Numbered from the stretch's first letter, positions 60,001 through 64,000 are shown. The stretch is 64,000 bases of DNA from Pteria penguin (GCA_035048485.1 CM068587.1:52877501-52941500), one strand, 5' to 3'. Made by a program: numbers and translations. Notes: generated by a model not told the origin, from the letters alone.

Positions 60001-60668
60001 GAATTAATGATATATGACATACCTCATGATACACTCAGAATGTTCCAGACCTCTTCTCATTAAAGAATCAGGCATAATGTAAAACTCAGAGCAGATGCGT
60101 ATGACTAGTGAACCCCAATCATTAAAGAGTTACCTTTTGAGCTTGTGCAGAATTTTAAGATCTGGCTTAGGTCATTTGGTACCTTGCTAGGTTCAGTACC
60201 TAGTGGTTCCAAGTTCAAGGCAAAGTGATTCGAAGCTCAGGGTCTAGAGGTCCCAGGTTCAGGGCCTAGAGGTCCTTGGTTTAGGGTCTAGAGGTCCCAG
60301 GTTCAGGACCTAGATGTCCCAAGCTCAGGGCCTAGAGGTCCCAGGTTCAGGGCCTAGAAGCCCAGGTTCAAGGACTAGAGGTCCCAGGTTCAGGGCCTAG
60401 AGATCATAGGTTGGAGTTCCACTAGTGGTTGTTTAGTGTCCTGTCTTTCTGTCGACTTCAAGGTCTTTGTCATTTTAAACGTAAGTACGTAAAAAAATCC
60501 CTCATTGTTTCAGTAGGACTAATACCGAAATTTCTATGCAAAAAAAGGTTCAAATGAAAACTTTTTCAACATGTATTTCTTTATTTATAGGATGCAGATA
60601 CAAGTCGAAATATCCCAGGCAAGGTCAAGGTTGCAGCACCAAATCTTCACAAGAAGAAGGGAAAGTGA
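27475..60668 (+). CDS. NEMF: NEMF (Rqc2/Tae2/Caliban), ribosome quality control factor; 32 coding exons
   Basis: NEMF binds stalled 60S subunits carrying peptidyl-tRNA, recruits the E3 ligase Listerin and directs C-terminal tailing; it acts in the cytosol (family knowledge). Exons: 27475-27530, 29097-29165, 30016-30118, 30578-30703, 31946-32091, 34973-35040, 36082-36171, 36439-36512, 37858-37925, 38574-38712, 39533-39658, 40138-40298, 42500-42607, 44043-44106, 44858-44946, 46246-46349, 47266-47328, 48557-48727, 50180-50238, 50737-51041, 52141-52179, 52622-52703, 53066-53103, 53362-53566, 53690-53767, 55221-55395, 56770-56825, 56956-57006, 57267-57370, 57732-57775, 58889-58968, 60591-60668. 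They join without a frame break to 1,072 codons plus TGA. Domains: NFACT-N (about 1-245) with Asp9 and Asp95-Arg96, the residues tied to tailing in the family; coiled-coil middle (about 267-496); NFACT-R (about 496-628, GGRDQQQNE and [10 protein letters not shown]); acidic and lysine-rich linker (629-970); NFACT-C (972-1072). The start was chosen because MKSRFSTID is the family N-terminus. Only intron 1 departs from GT-AG. Confidence 0.95.
27794..27982. mobile_element. ~190-bp foldback/MITE in NEMF intron 1
   Basis: The arms ACCCTTTCACATTAACCTGC and (inverted) ACCCTTTCATGTCAACCTGC continue for about 36 bp to GTTTTGG on each side. No ORF; the target duplication is unclear. Confidence 0.65.
28200..28330 (+). 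mobile_element. tRNA-like SINE head (NEMF intron 1)
   Basis: The piece AAATGGTGAGAGCATCAGTC with B-box-like GTTCCAGCTTCGACTCCAGG resembles a tRNA-derived head. No clear core or tail. Confidence 0.35.
29097..29165 (+). CDS. NEMF: NEMF exon 2 (residues 19-42)
   Basis: The exon follows TTTCAG and ends before GTAAGT. It encodes [20 protein letters not shown], matching the conserved G-R-NVYDVD-TYL block of NFACT-N. It enters and leaves in phase 2. Confidence 0.93.
30016..30118 (+). CDS. NEMF: NEMF exon 3 (residues 42-76)
   Basis: The exon follows TTTTGTAG and ends at ATGAAG before GTAAAT. It encodes the [17 protein letters not shown] block and PSGFSMK, both highly conserved in NEMF. Confidence 0.95.
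30290..30450 (+). mobile_element. SINE tail fragment, second family (NEMF intron 3)
   Basis: It ends GAGAAATTGTTGAGAGTGAC followed by CACCAATCAACCAACCAAC, matching the 3' part of 11070-11216. The head is degraded. Confidence 0.45.
30578..30703 (+). CDS. NEMF: NEMF exon 4 (residues 77-118)
   Basis: The exon lies between TTGTTAG and GTAAGA and is phase 0 at both ends. It encodes [10 protein letters not shown] and [12 protein letters not shown], then [12 protein letters not shown]. Asp95-Arg96 is the NFACT-N pair needed for C-terminal tailing in yeast Rqc2 and NEMF (family knowledge). Confidence 0.96.
31946..32091 (+). CDS. NEMF: NEMF exon 5 (residues 119-167)
   Basis: The exon follows TTTCAG and ends before GTAAGA. 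It encodes [19 protein letters not shown] and [11 protein letters not shown], the later part of NFACT-N. Confidence 0.95.
32417..32646. mobile_element. 230-bp MITE with TA duplication in NEMF intron 5
   Basis: The ends CAGTCCGGGTGGAACTTTG and (inverted) CAGTCAGGGTGGAACTTAG are flanked by TA on both sides (32415-32416, 32647-32648). The interior is built of nested TGTCCACT/AGTGGACA inverted motifs. Tc1/mariner-like MITE by target site. Confidence 0.75.
32856..34682. repeat. 20-bp minisatellite, about 91 copies (NEMF intron 5)
   Basis: The unit is CAGTGCGCTTCCCTCTGGAT with variants GGAC, GAAT, GTGT and a few 16-bp short units. Because 20 is not a multiple of 3 and the unit has no stop in most frames, long meaningless open frames arise on both strands. 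Confidence 0.97.
34973..35040 (+). CDS. NEMF: NEMF exon 6 (residues 167-190)
   Basis: The exon lies between CTTTAG and GTAAAG. It encodes [20 protein letters not shown], equivalent to the human stretch ending LLKRVLNPLLPYG. It follows the 1.8-kb 20-bp minisatellite of intron 5. Confidence 0.92.
35290..35930 (+). repeat. SINE copy with a 32-bp internal segment amplified ~16 times (NEMF intron 6)
   Basis: Flanking the array on the left is SINE sequence (TCGAATGAGACTGTAAAATC). The repeated unit GTAAAATCTGAGGTCTTGTG...GGTAGATG (32 bp) corresponds to the SINE core CAGTAAAAACCGAGGCCC...GGTATGCATG. The array proper spans about 35355-35866 and ends with GGTAAGCATGACATTA, again SINE-like. Confidence 0.75.
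36082..36171 (+). CDS. NEMF: NEMF exon 7 (residues 190-220)
   Basis: The exon lies between GATTAAG and GTAAGC. It encodes [16 protein letters not shown], matching the family YGPALIEHCLL motif, then a short variable helix. Confidence 0.94.
36439..36512 (+). CDS. NEMF: NEMF exon 8 (residues 220-244)
   Basis: The exon lies between TTTCAG and GTAATA. It encodes [20 protein letters not shown], corresponding to the human LQKAEDYM helix. Confidence 0.88.
37858..37925 (+). CDS. NEMF: NEMF exon 9 (residues 245-267)
   Basis: The exon lies between ACACAG and GTAAGT. It encodes [13 protein letters not shown] and SELLT, the counterpart of human GYIIQKREIKP. This is a divergent part of the family. Confidence 0.88.
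38116..38376 (+). mobile_element. tRNA-derived SINE with target duplication (NEMF intron 9)
   Basis: A box TGACCTAGTGG, B box GGTTCAACTTCC, core ACTGCTTCGGGTGGGTCCGT and an AATC tail. TTGAAAAATA flanks both ends (38106-38115, 38377-38386). Confidence 0.82.
38574..38712 (+). CDS. NEMF: NEMF exon 10 (residues 267-313)
   Basis: The exon lies between TTACAG and GTATGC. It encodes [14 protein letters not shown], then [20 protein letters not shown], which enters the first arm of the coiled coil. Confidence 0.96.
39150..39440 (+). mobile_element. Diverged tRNA-derived SINE (NEMF intron 10)
   Basis: The head TGGTAGCTCAATCGGTTAAG, the core GATGAGACAATAAAAATCAA and the GTGACGTATAACAAGGATCG tail place it in the same superfamily, with many substitutions and an extra segment between the A and B boxes. 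Confidence 0.65.
39533..39658 (+). CDS. NEMF: NEMF exon 11 (residues 314-355)
   Basis: The exon lies between TTTCAG and GTTAGT and is phase 0 at both ends. It is a charged helical stretch, [19 protein letters not shown], in the coiled coil that reaches toward Listerin in the family structures. Confidence 0.95.
40138..40298 (+). CDS. NEMF: NEMF exon 12 (residues 356-409)
   Basis: The exon lies between TTCTAG and GTAAAG. It encodes [20 protein letters not shown] and [14 protein letters not shown], a hallmark of eukaryotic NEMF. Confidence 0.97.
40598..40810 (+). repeat. 17-bp minisatellite (NEMF intron 12)
   Basis: The unit ACCAAGGTGACCTTTAT recurs about 12 times with substitutions. Confidence 0.9.
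40853..41018 (+). repeat. 15-bp minisatellite, left part (NEMF intron 12)
   Basis: The unit GTTGTAGGTGATATA. The array is split by the TIR element at 41019-41907 and the SINE at 41924-42201, and resumes at 42204. Confidence 0.9.
41019..41907. mobile_element. 889-bp TIR element with TA target site, inside a minisatellite
   Basis: The left end CCATATTTACTCGAATTTAA and the inverted right end (TCGTATTTACTCGAATATAA) form imperfect TIRs, with TA on each side (41017-41018, 41908-41909). Removing it restores the 15-bp repeat of NEMF intron 12. TA duplication suggests a Tc1/mariner/pogo-type non-autonomous element (inference). No transposase ORF. Confidence 0.75.
41924..42201 (+). mobile_element. tRNA-derived SINE (NEMF intron 12)
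   Basis: It has the same structure as 46838-47119: A box TGGCCTAGTGG, B box GGTTCGAGTCT, core GTTTCGGGTGGGTCCGTTGC and a tail of AATC repeats. It lies 17 bp after the TIR element and inside the same 15-bp minisatellite. Confidence 0.85.
42204..42412 (+). repeat. 15-bp minisatellite, right part (NEMF intron 12)
   Basis: Same GTTGTAGGTGATATA unit as 40853-41018. Confidence 0.9.
42500..42607 (+). CDS. NEMF: NEMF exon 13 (residues 409-445)
   Basis: The exon lies between TACCAG and GTATGT. It has an acidic loop ([10 protein letters not shown]) followed by [15 protein letters not shown], the start of the second coiled-coil arm. Confidence 0.95.
42881..43062. repeat. Foldback element in NEMF intron 13
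   Basis: Arms of about 70 bp (42881-42950 and 42994-43062) pair over GTTCCACACACATTTTTTTC, TCAAATTTGCTGGTTTGTTT and GAATCATCC, separated by a 43-base loop. The near-perfect pairing suggests a young inverted duplication or foldback transposon. Confidence 0.7.
43284..43920 (+). repeat. 28-bp minisatellite, about 23 copies (NEMF intron 13)
   Basis: The unit TGTTGATCTATTTGTTACAG followed by TGTACTGA. Many units contain a TTRCAG acceptor-like string, upstream of the real acceptor of exon 14. Confidence 0.93.
44043..44106 (+). CDS. NEMF: NEMF exon 14 (residues 445-466)
   Basis: The exon lies between TTTCAG and GTCATA. It encodes [20 protein letters not shown], matching YYDHKRYAAKKTQKTVEA of human NEMF. 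The donor is weak (AAAG|GTCATA). Confidence 0.94.
44398..44425. repeat. Perfect 28-bp palindrome
   Basis: CTATGTCATAAATT is followed at once by its exact reverse complement. In NEMF intron 14. Confidence 0.85.
44858..44946 (+). CDS. NEMF: NEMF exon 15 (residues 467-496)
   Basis: The exon lies between CTGTAG and GTAAGC. It encodes [16 protein letters not shown], then INKARKTYW; the last codon (W) is split across intron 15. Confidence 0.96.
45060..45440 (+). repeat. Dispersed repeat rich in TGACCTTGA motifs (NEMF intron 15)
   Basis: Two diverged ~130-bp halves each run from TTTCATGTGCGTATTCCTTG-like sequence to TTTGACCTTGACCTTGAAG. I know this composition from dispersed repeats of molluscan genomes; it carries several nuclear-receptor-like half-sites but no sign of function here. 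Confidence 0.5.
45976..46245 (+). repeat. 45-bp tandem array copied from the exon-16 splice acceptor
   Basis: Six exact 45-bp steps (starting 45976, 46021, 46066, 46111, 46156, 46201) lead into exon 16 at 46246. Each unit holds the first ~30 bases of the exon (GTTTGAGAAG...TTTATTACGTCG) followed by TTTATATTTTCAG. Five of the six units read TGA where the exon has TGG. Confidence 0.95.
46246..46349 (+). CDS. NEMF: NEMF exon 16 (residues 496-531), start of NFACT-R
   Basis: It encodes [20 protein letters not shown], then [15 protein letters not shown], the DUF814/NFACT-R signature. The acceptor TTTTCAG|GTTTGAGAAG is also the seed of a 45-bp tandem array directly upstream, so six further copies of the acceptor region precede the real one. 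The correct 3' splice site is identified by the intact TGG codon and open frame downstream of it. Confidence 0.96.
46838..47119 (+). mobile_element. tRNA-derived SINE with intact target duplication (NEMF intron 16)
   Basis: The tRNA-like head has an A box (TGGCGTAGTGG) and a B box (GGTTCAAGTCCC). A conserved core follows (CAGTAAAAACC, CACTACTTCGGGTGGGTCC), then a (AATC)n-type tail. The 10-mer ATACTTGTAT flanks both ends (46828-46837, 47120-47129), so the insertion is recent. Confidence 0.85.
47266..47328 (+). CDS. NEMF: NEMF exon 17 (residues 531-552)
   Basis: The exon lies between TTACAG and GTATGC. It encodes [20 protein letters not shown], the most conserved NFACT-R motif. Confidence 0.97.
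47390..48115. repeat. 85-94-bp tandem repeat, 8 copies (NEMF intron 17)
   Basis: Units start at TATAATAATACAGACACAGA and contain ATGGTGATTCCAATATACCC and GCTTTGTAGCGGAGGG. Successive spacings (about 91, 86, 94, 86, 94, 85, 88) partly alternate, suggesting a dimer as the real unit. Long open frames on the minus strand are by-products. Confidence 0.93.
48557..48727 (+). CDS. NEMF: NEMF exon 18 (residues 552-609)
   Basis: The exon lies between ATTCAG and GTGAGA. It encodes [20 protein letters not shown], then the [13 protein letters not shown] and [13 protein letters not shown] motifs, all near-invariant in NEMF. Confidence 0.98.
49102..49907. mobile_element. DNA transposon with CATACCTGCCAAC TIRs in NEMF intron 18
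   Basis: The ends are CATACCTGCCAAC and GTTGGCAGGTATG, flanked on both sides by CAAATG (49096-49101 and 49908-49913), a likely 6-bp target duplication. The interior carries a zinc-finger fragment. It sits between inverted copies of AAGTCTAAGAATTGAGACC (about 48968 and 49920). Confidence 0.75.
49330..49576 (+). pseudogene. BED/zinc-finger transposase N-terminal fragment with an internal stop
   Basis: One frame reads [20 protein letters not shown], then QNFRNE, a TAG stop, and [20 protein letters not shown] followed by [11 protein letters not shown] and TQKH. The C-x2-C...H...H arrangement after a basic stretch is that of the zinc finger at the front of hAT-type transposases and their host-derived relatives. 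The stop stands where a W codon would be expected, and no catalytic domain follows. Confidence 0.55.
50180..50238 (+). CDS. NEMF: NEMF exon 19 (residues 609-628)
   Basis: The exon lies between TTTTAG and GTAGAG. It encodes [20 protein letters not shown], the end of NFACT-R. Confidence 0.96.
50737..51041 (+). CDS. NEMF: NEMF exon 20 (residues 629-730), acidic linker
   Basis: The exon starts after CTACAG with [17 protein letters not shown], as in the family (W/RHxGERKV). It continues as a long Asp/Glu-rich stretch and ends [15 protein letters not shown] before GTATGC. The low-complexity acidic linker is typical between NFACT-R and NFACT-C. Confidence 0.93.
51281..51590 (+). repeat. 60-bp tandem repeat, about 4.5 copies (NEMF intron 20)
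   Basis: AGCATCCACCACTCAACATT recurs at exact 60-bp steps (51301, 51361, 51421, 51481) with ACCTTAAGGGAGATATAATC between. Confidence 0.93.
51680..51925 (-). mobile_element. Diverged SINE (minus; NEMF intron 20)
   Basis: The inverted head is near 51890-51915 (TGGACAAGATGCTCGGCTCG), with core GGATGGGTCCGTTGCAAAAG. The tail is degraded. Confidence 0.6.
52141..52179 (+). CDS. NEMF: NEMF exon 21 (residues 730-743), 39-nt exon
   Basis: The exon follows TTTCAG and ends before GTGAAC. It encodes [12 protein letters not shown] in the acidic linker. It is placed mainly by frame and splice signals, since the linker is not conserved; it is a multiple of three and could be skipped without a frame change. 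Confidence 0.75.
52622..52703 (+). CDS. NEMF: NEMF exon 22 (residues 743-770)
   Basis: The exon lies between TTGCAG and GTAGGT. It encodes [20 protein letters not shown] and DVGKSQK. It is linker sequence, supported by frame and by good splice sites. Confidence 0.82.
53066..53103 (+). CDS. NEMF: NEMF exon 23 (residues 771-783)
   Basis: The 38-nt exon lies between TTACAG and GTTTGT and encodes [12 protein letters not shown]. Joined to the next exon it gives TAKQRREMRK, the counterpart of SAKERREMKK in human NEMF. Confidence 0.88.
53362..53566 (+). CDS. NEMF: NEMF exon 24 (residues 783-851)
   Basis: The exon lies between TTTCAG and GTCAGG. It encodes [13 protein letters not shown], a long Glu-rich stretch, and PLKRGQK, matching human PMKRGQKSK. 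Confidence 0.93.
53690..53767 (+). CDS. NEMF: NEMF exon 25 (residues 852-877)
   Basis: The exon lies between TTCTAG and GTAAGT. It encodes [20 protein letters not shown], a conserved basic-acidic helix, and is phase 0 at both ends. Confidence 0.95.
54426..55200 (+). repeat. 41-bp minisatellite, about 19 copies (NEMF intron 25)
   Basis: The unit CCTGCCTCACTTTCCTTCTC continues CACTATTCATTTCCTAATTTT. It is pyrimidine-rich on the coding strand and ends about 20 bases before the acceptor of exon 26. Confidence 0.96.
55221..55395 (+). CDS. NEMF: NEMF exon 26 (residues 878-936)
   Basis: The exon lies between TTGTAG and GTAAGT. It encodes [17 protein letters not shown], then a Lys/Pro-rich tail, like human GSAGSNKEEKGKKGKKGK. 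Confidence 0.92.
55875..56400 (+). repeat. Irregular CACCACCATATAGATGT repeats (NEMF intron 26)
   Basis: Short units of about 15-17 bp (GTCACCACCATATAGAT and variants) interrupted by unique DNA (55970-56130). The final ATACATGAAATACTTCTGTT resembles SINE tail sequence. Confidence 0.7.
56770..56825 (+). CDS. NEMF: NEMF exon 27 (residues 936-954)
   Basis: The exon lies between CTTTAG and GTAAGT. It encodes [19 protein letters not shown]. It is variable linker, supported by frame continuity. Confidence 0.82.
56956..57006 (+). CDS. NEMF: NEMF exon 28 (residues 955-971)
   Basis: The 51-nt exon lies between AACAG and GTAAGA and encodes [17 protein letters not shown]. It is phase 0 at both ends and could be skipped in frame. 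A TA/CA microsatellite starts within 15 bases of its donor. Confidence 0.82.
57019..57082 (+). repeat. (TA)n(CA)n microsatellite
   Basis: About 22 TA units followed by about 9 CA units, 13 bases after the donor of NEMF exon 28. Confidence 0.97.
57267..57370 (+). CDS. NEMF: NEMF exon 29 (residues 972-1006), NFACT-C
   Basis: The exon lies between TTGTAG and GTAAGT. It encodes [20 protein letters not shown], then [11 protein letters not shown], the start of the NFACT-C domain. Confidence 0.97.
57732..57775 (+). CDS. NEMF: NEMF exon 30 (residues 1006-1021)
   Basis: The 44-nt exon lies between TTTAG and GTAACT. It encodes [14 protein letters not shown], the conserved KVKLTPG-KGK segment. Confidence 0.96.
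58144..58526. mobile_element. Non-autonomous TIR element, copy 2, with 9-bp target duplication
   Basis: This 383-bp element in NEMF intron 30 has terminal repeats of roughly 95 bp (outer end CAATCTGATTAAAACCATAT). The identical 9-mer AAGGAGAAA flanks both sides (58135-58143 and 58527-58535). Long TIRs with a 9-bp duplication are typical of Mutator-like elements; the assignment is inference. No transposase is present. Confidence 0.85.
58889..58968 (+). CDS. NEMF: NEMF exon 31 (residues 1021-1047)
   Basis: The exon lies between TTATAG and GTGAGA. It encodes [20 protein letters not shown], then DLVKILK, matching [20 protein letters not shown] of human NEMF. Confidence 0.97.
59895..60040 (+). 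repeat. 37-bp tandem repeat, 4 copies (NEMF intron 31)
   Basis: ATATGACATACCTCATGATA recurs at exact 37-bp steps. Confidence 0.93.
60150..60545 (+). repeat. SINE copy with its B-box region amplified as a 22-bp repeat (NEMF intron 31)
   Basis: The unit GAGGTCCCAGGTTCAGGGCC (+TA, 22 bp) recurs about 11 times (60165-60415) and contains the tRNA B-box motif GGTTCA. Downstream the normal SINE core resumes (GTGTCCTGTCTTTC, AATCCCTCATTGTTTCAGTA). Confidence 0.75.
60591..60668 (+). CDS. NEMF: NEMF exon 32 (residues 1048-1072 and stop)
   Basis: The exon follows TTATAG. It encodes [20 protein letters not shown], then KKKGK and TGA at 60666-60668. This is the conserved end of NFACT-C. Confidence 0.97.
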   Translation, partial: DADTSRNIPGKVKVAAPNLHKKKGK

Positions 60669-61081
60669 AGATGAGACTTCAGAAAGTGTTATTTAATTAT
60701 TATCGTTTTTCATGGATTCTCAGAATTATGAAGTTACAGAGAAGATGACAAGTGAAACAACAATATTCTTTATGCTAAAAGACTCATTAAATAGATTGTT
60801 TAATTATAATTGTTACTCTGGATTATTTGAACTTTGTTTTAAGTTTGTTGATAGTATAATATGCCAGAATATCAGTAAATGAACATAGTAATCATAATTT
60901 ATGTTATTGCAATAAGTGATAAAACATTTTACTGGTATAATGATTCACTCAGAGAAATGAGTACAGTTTCAAATTCAAAAAACTGAGAATATGTAATGTT
61001 GGTCATTTTCTAAGTTATTCTGTCAACTGAACAGATAAGAAAATCAGTACATTATCTTGTGATCAGTCACTTGTACCATCC

Positions 61082-61087
61082 AATAAA
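61082..61087 (+). promoter_or_regulatory. Candidate polyadenylation signal of NEMF
   Basis: AATAAA lies 414 bases after the NEMF stop codon, in A+T-rich DNA and just before the downstream ~87-bp tandem repeat. No other perfect AATAAA was noticed between the stop codon and this point. The cleavage site cannot be placed from sequence alone. Confidence 0.5.
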
Positions 61088-61189
61088 ATGCTTATCTAAA
61101 GTAAAAGTTGTTTGTTTATTTGTTGATTTAATTGATTCAAAGAAATCTTTCCTTATGCTGAGCAGTAAATTCAATGTGTGGTACAAATG

Positions 61190-61860
61190 TTGACTCACTG
61201 CAAAAGATCCACACTGCAGAAAGCTAAAAATTGTAAAGTTGTCAAATCTCTCTTGACACAGGCTCCAAGCCATTCATGTAACACCTGTAGAGCCCCCATA
61301 CTACAGGCAGCAAAGTGTTGTCGACCTGTCAGATCTGCCCCGACACAGGCTCCAAGCCATACATGTAACACCAGCAGAGCCCCCATACTACAGGCAGCGA
61401 AAGATGGTTGACATGTCAGATCTGTCCTGACACAGGCTCCTTGTTTTACATGTAACACCTGCAGAGCACCCTCACTATAGACAGTAATGGATGGTTGACA
61501 TGTCAGATCTGTCCTGACACAGATTCCTTGTTTTACATGTAATACCTCCTGCAGAGCACCCTCACTGCAGGCAGCTAAGGATGGTCGACATATCAGATCT
61601 GTCCTGACACAGGCTCCTTGTTTTACATGTAATACCTCCTGTATAGCACCATCACTACAGGCAGTGAAGGATGGTTGACATGTCAAATCTGTCCTGATGC
61701 AGGCTCCTTGTTTTACATGTAACACCTGCAGAGCACCCTCACTACAGGCAGCTAAGGGTGGTTAACATGTCAGATCTGTCCTGACACAGGCTCCTTGTTT
61801 TACATGTAACACAGGCAGCTAAGGCTGGTTGACATGTAATGTCTCATGACAAAAGTTTGT
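61190..61860. repeat. ~87-bp tandem repeat, about 8 copies, downstream of NEMF
   Basis: The unit contains CTGACACAGGCTCCTTGTTT, ACATGTAACACCTGCAGAGC and GGTTGACATGTCAGATCTGT. Length changes are mostly 3 bp, so the minus strand stays open for 176 codons (61195-61725) with a ~29-residue period around GACVRTDLTCQPS. I treat it as a repeat, not a gene. Confidence 0.88.
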
Positions 61861-61904
61861 TACACCCTCTGTGAAGCACCCACACTACAGTCAGCTAAGA
61901 TTGA

Positions 61905-62155
61905 CTGATGATTGATTTTTGTCACCCTAGTATTATTACACATATATGGTGACATCATCTGCTTGATGCATCGCAAAGAAATTTATACCTTTGCAACGGA
62001 TCCATTCAAAACAATGAGGATCCTTTACGTGCCAGGCCTTCTGTGACATAGTACCTCAGCTTTTACTGCCTCACCCGTAAGACAGGACACCAGTGCAGCA
62101 TGGAGGGAGTCAAACCCATGCCTCCCGGTCACGAGCTGAGCTATAGTTAGCCAAG
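61905..62155 (-). mobile_element. SINE (minus) downstream of NEMF
   Basis: The inverted copy has head CTATAGCTCAGCTCGTGACC, B-box-like GGGTTTGACTCCC, core ATGGATCCGTTGCAAAGGTA and tail GGTGACAAAAATCAATC. Confidence 0.7.
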
Positions 62156-62544
62156 GATCATTGACATAGTCCTATCATGATACAAGTTTCTAACTATACG
62201 ATGTGTTAATGTACATTGGGTCTCATCACCTATTGAATCAAAGGCTTGAAGAGCCACAAAGGCGTCGAGCTAAATTTGATTTAAAGCTGTCAAAAGTAGC
62301 ATAAATTACCAGTTGTGTTCATCTTTTTTGTGGAATTCCGATAAATGTTTTTAATAGAGTAAAAACAAAAGCTTAAGGACCAACATCCATACTGCAGTAT
62401 ATCATAGAATATATCATCATTACATTTTATTGTTCTTTACATCATTCTTGCAGAAATATTTCAAATATCTTCTCATAAAAGAATGTACATGTGAAATCAA
62501 TCGAACACCATTGCCATTTTTTTTACAAAGAACTGGACGAGTTG

Positions 62545-62748
62545 TTACCATTGCCTGTAAAATATAGAAGCCTTATGCTTAATTTGTTTTAAGATATGGT
62601 CTAGGTTTCTGTTTTTGTCTACGCTACCAACACCTACACTAGGGCCAACAGCTTCTATATATCGTCCAAAAACACTACTTATTCGGTCGTTTATTGTATG
62701 TGCACGTGTAAGGGCTAAAACGCCATGGCGATCGTCGTAATGACGCAA
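62545..62748 (-). CDS. Small open frame of unknown function (doubtful)
   Basis: The minus-strand ATG at 62748 opens 67 codons (MRHYDDRHGVLALTRAHTIN..., with NLDHILKQIKHK near the end). The residue mix is protein-like and the region is not a repeat, but I recognise no family, and no neighbouring exon or splice pattern supports it. It could be a first exon of a gene leaving the window or a chance frame. Confidence 0.25.
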   Translation of the reverse strand: MRHYDDRHGVLALTRAHTINDRISSVFGRYIEAVGPSVGVGSVDKNRNLDHILKQIKHKASIFYRQW

Positions 62749-64000
62749 GCCGATTGTGCATCACAATCGCACTTTATCGGTTGATTTGGAATAAAATCTT
62801 CACATGTAAGTTCTACGTAATTTATTTTTCATGCATTCAATCTAAAATTCTGTTTTAATCCATGTTATCATCCTTTACATCCGCATTAAATTTTGTAGGC
62901 GATTTGAAAACTTTCTCGACTGCCAATTTGTTGTAATGAATATGTCTACCCGGATTCTCCACCATGTAATGAATATGTCTCTCATTCACTGTTAGTTCAC
63001 AAGTAGAAATAAAGTCCAAATATAAATTCAAAATTTATTTGTTTGAATGTCCGAATTATATCATAAATTGATGAAAATGTTTATTTTACAAAGTTCCAAA
63101 GTATAAAAAGCAATAATTCCAATTATACAAAGTTGTCCTAATTAAAGATGATCCAAAAAGCTAACTCCCCTAAATGCTCTCATTCATTCTATATAAGTTG
63201 CATGTACAAAATCATTTACATGTACGAACTCCGCCTTCATTACAAAAGTACAACCAATCAGAACATAGGTTACATATCATGTGTGTTCAACATACTGAAT
63301 TTAAATGATATCAATTCTTAATCAAGTAAATGACAAGCATAAGAACACCAAAAGGTGTATTCAACAAACTGAATTTAAAAGATATCAATTCTTAATCAAG
63401 TAAATGACAAGCATAAGAACACCAAAAGGAATGAAAGTCTTTGAAATCAGATAACTCAGAACAATACCCCTCCTATGCTTACTTTGGAAACCTGATAAAT
63501 GACAGATTGAAATATGTACCATATGTGAACAGAAATAACTAATTTCATTTGATAACATTCAAGGAATGCATTTCATCTGATATTATATCCCAGTAAATGT
63601 GAAAGTATTCCAAATCACTAAGAAATAGTAAAGTTAAATCTTAACTATTAATAAAAAATATCAATAAATCCAAAATTAGTTAATTTGATTTTTGTAAACT
63701 CATATTATTATACATATATACAACATTGTATGCCGTCGTGGGAACTTTTCCAGATATGTGAAAGACCTTGTGATATATACACATGCTACTTCCCTAATAA
63801 GGAATAAATGAGGCGTGGCTTCAAAAATTTTAGCGGGAAAATTCACAACTGCGCAAAAACAAGCAAGTAATTGCCATTAACATAAAGCTATTTGGCTTTG
63901 TGACCAAAATCTTGATCATTTAATGCTATTCCAATTACAACTTAAACTTTTTAAAAAGCTATGCTTGTTTAAGATAGACTGGAGTTACCTGCTCTTGCTT
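62749..64000. other. No gene seen
   Basis: A+T-rich DNA with one tandem duplication (63296-63430) and a weaker local duplication of TAATGAATATGTCT (62935-62990). Confidence 0.5.
63296..63430 (+). repeat. Tandem duplication of ~72 bp
   Basis: ATATCAATTCTTAATCAAGT followed by AAATGACAAGCATAAGAACACC occurs twice in direct succession. Confidence 0.9.

Overview
The window is animal nuclear DNA: visibly A+T-rich, with short exons, GT-AG introns, tRNA-derived SINEs, DNA transposons, a reverse-transcriptase element and very many tandem repeats. The domain style of the minus-strand gene (thrombospondin type 1, sushi and PAN modules on separate exons) and SINEs ending in (AATC)n point to a mollusc, most likely a bivalve. 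That placement is inference; no species is claimed.

Region 1 (1-20 kb). The minus strand carries exons of a secreted or surface modular protein. In 5'-3' order they are a signal-like plus PAN/apple exon (19771-19499), a sushi/CCP exon (10099-9926) and three TSP1 exons (9418-9248, 7723-7553, 4722-4555). The last four are all phase 1-1. Whether the PAN exon belongs to the same gene is open. Around them lie two inverted, decayed copies of one reverse-transcriptase element (1-2470 minus; 13310-13965 plus), a roughly 400-bp dispersed repeat in at least four copies, a TIR element (5519-5833) and a PIF/Harbinger remnant (14277-14912).

Region 2 (20-27.4 kb). No gene is recognised. The stretch holds SINE pieces, foldback repeats, a ~115-bp tandem repeat, an octamer array (25021-25437) and many trinucleotide and TA microsatellites.

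Region 3 (27475-60668, plus strand). This is a complete NEMF (Rqc2/Tae2/Caliban) gene, the large-subunit-binding factor of ribosome-associated quality control. I assembled 32 coding exons that join in frame to 3,219 nt (1,072 residues; human NEMF is about 1,076). All introns are GT-AG except intron 1, which appears to be GC-AG. Many longer introns carry their own private minisatellite. One of these (45976-46245) is a 45-bp repeat made from the exon-16 splice acceptor itself. Two others (35355-35866 and 60165-60415) are tandem expansions inside SINE copies.

Region 4 (60669-64000). This holds the NEMF 3' flank with an AATAAA signal at 61082, an ~87-bp tandem repeat open on the minus strand (61190-61860), a SINE, and A+T-rich DNA without a recognised gene.

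I found no new multi-gene system. The most unusual signals are the decoy-acceptor array, the SINE-derived minisatellites, the GC-AG intron, and two insertions in one minisatellite whose original state can be read.
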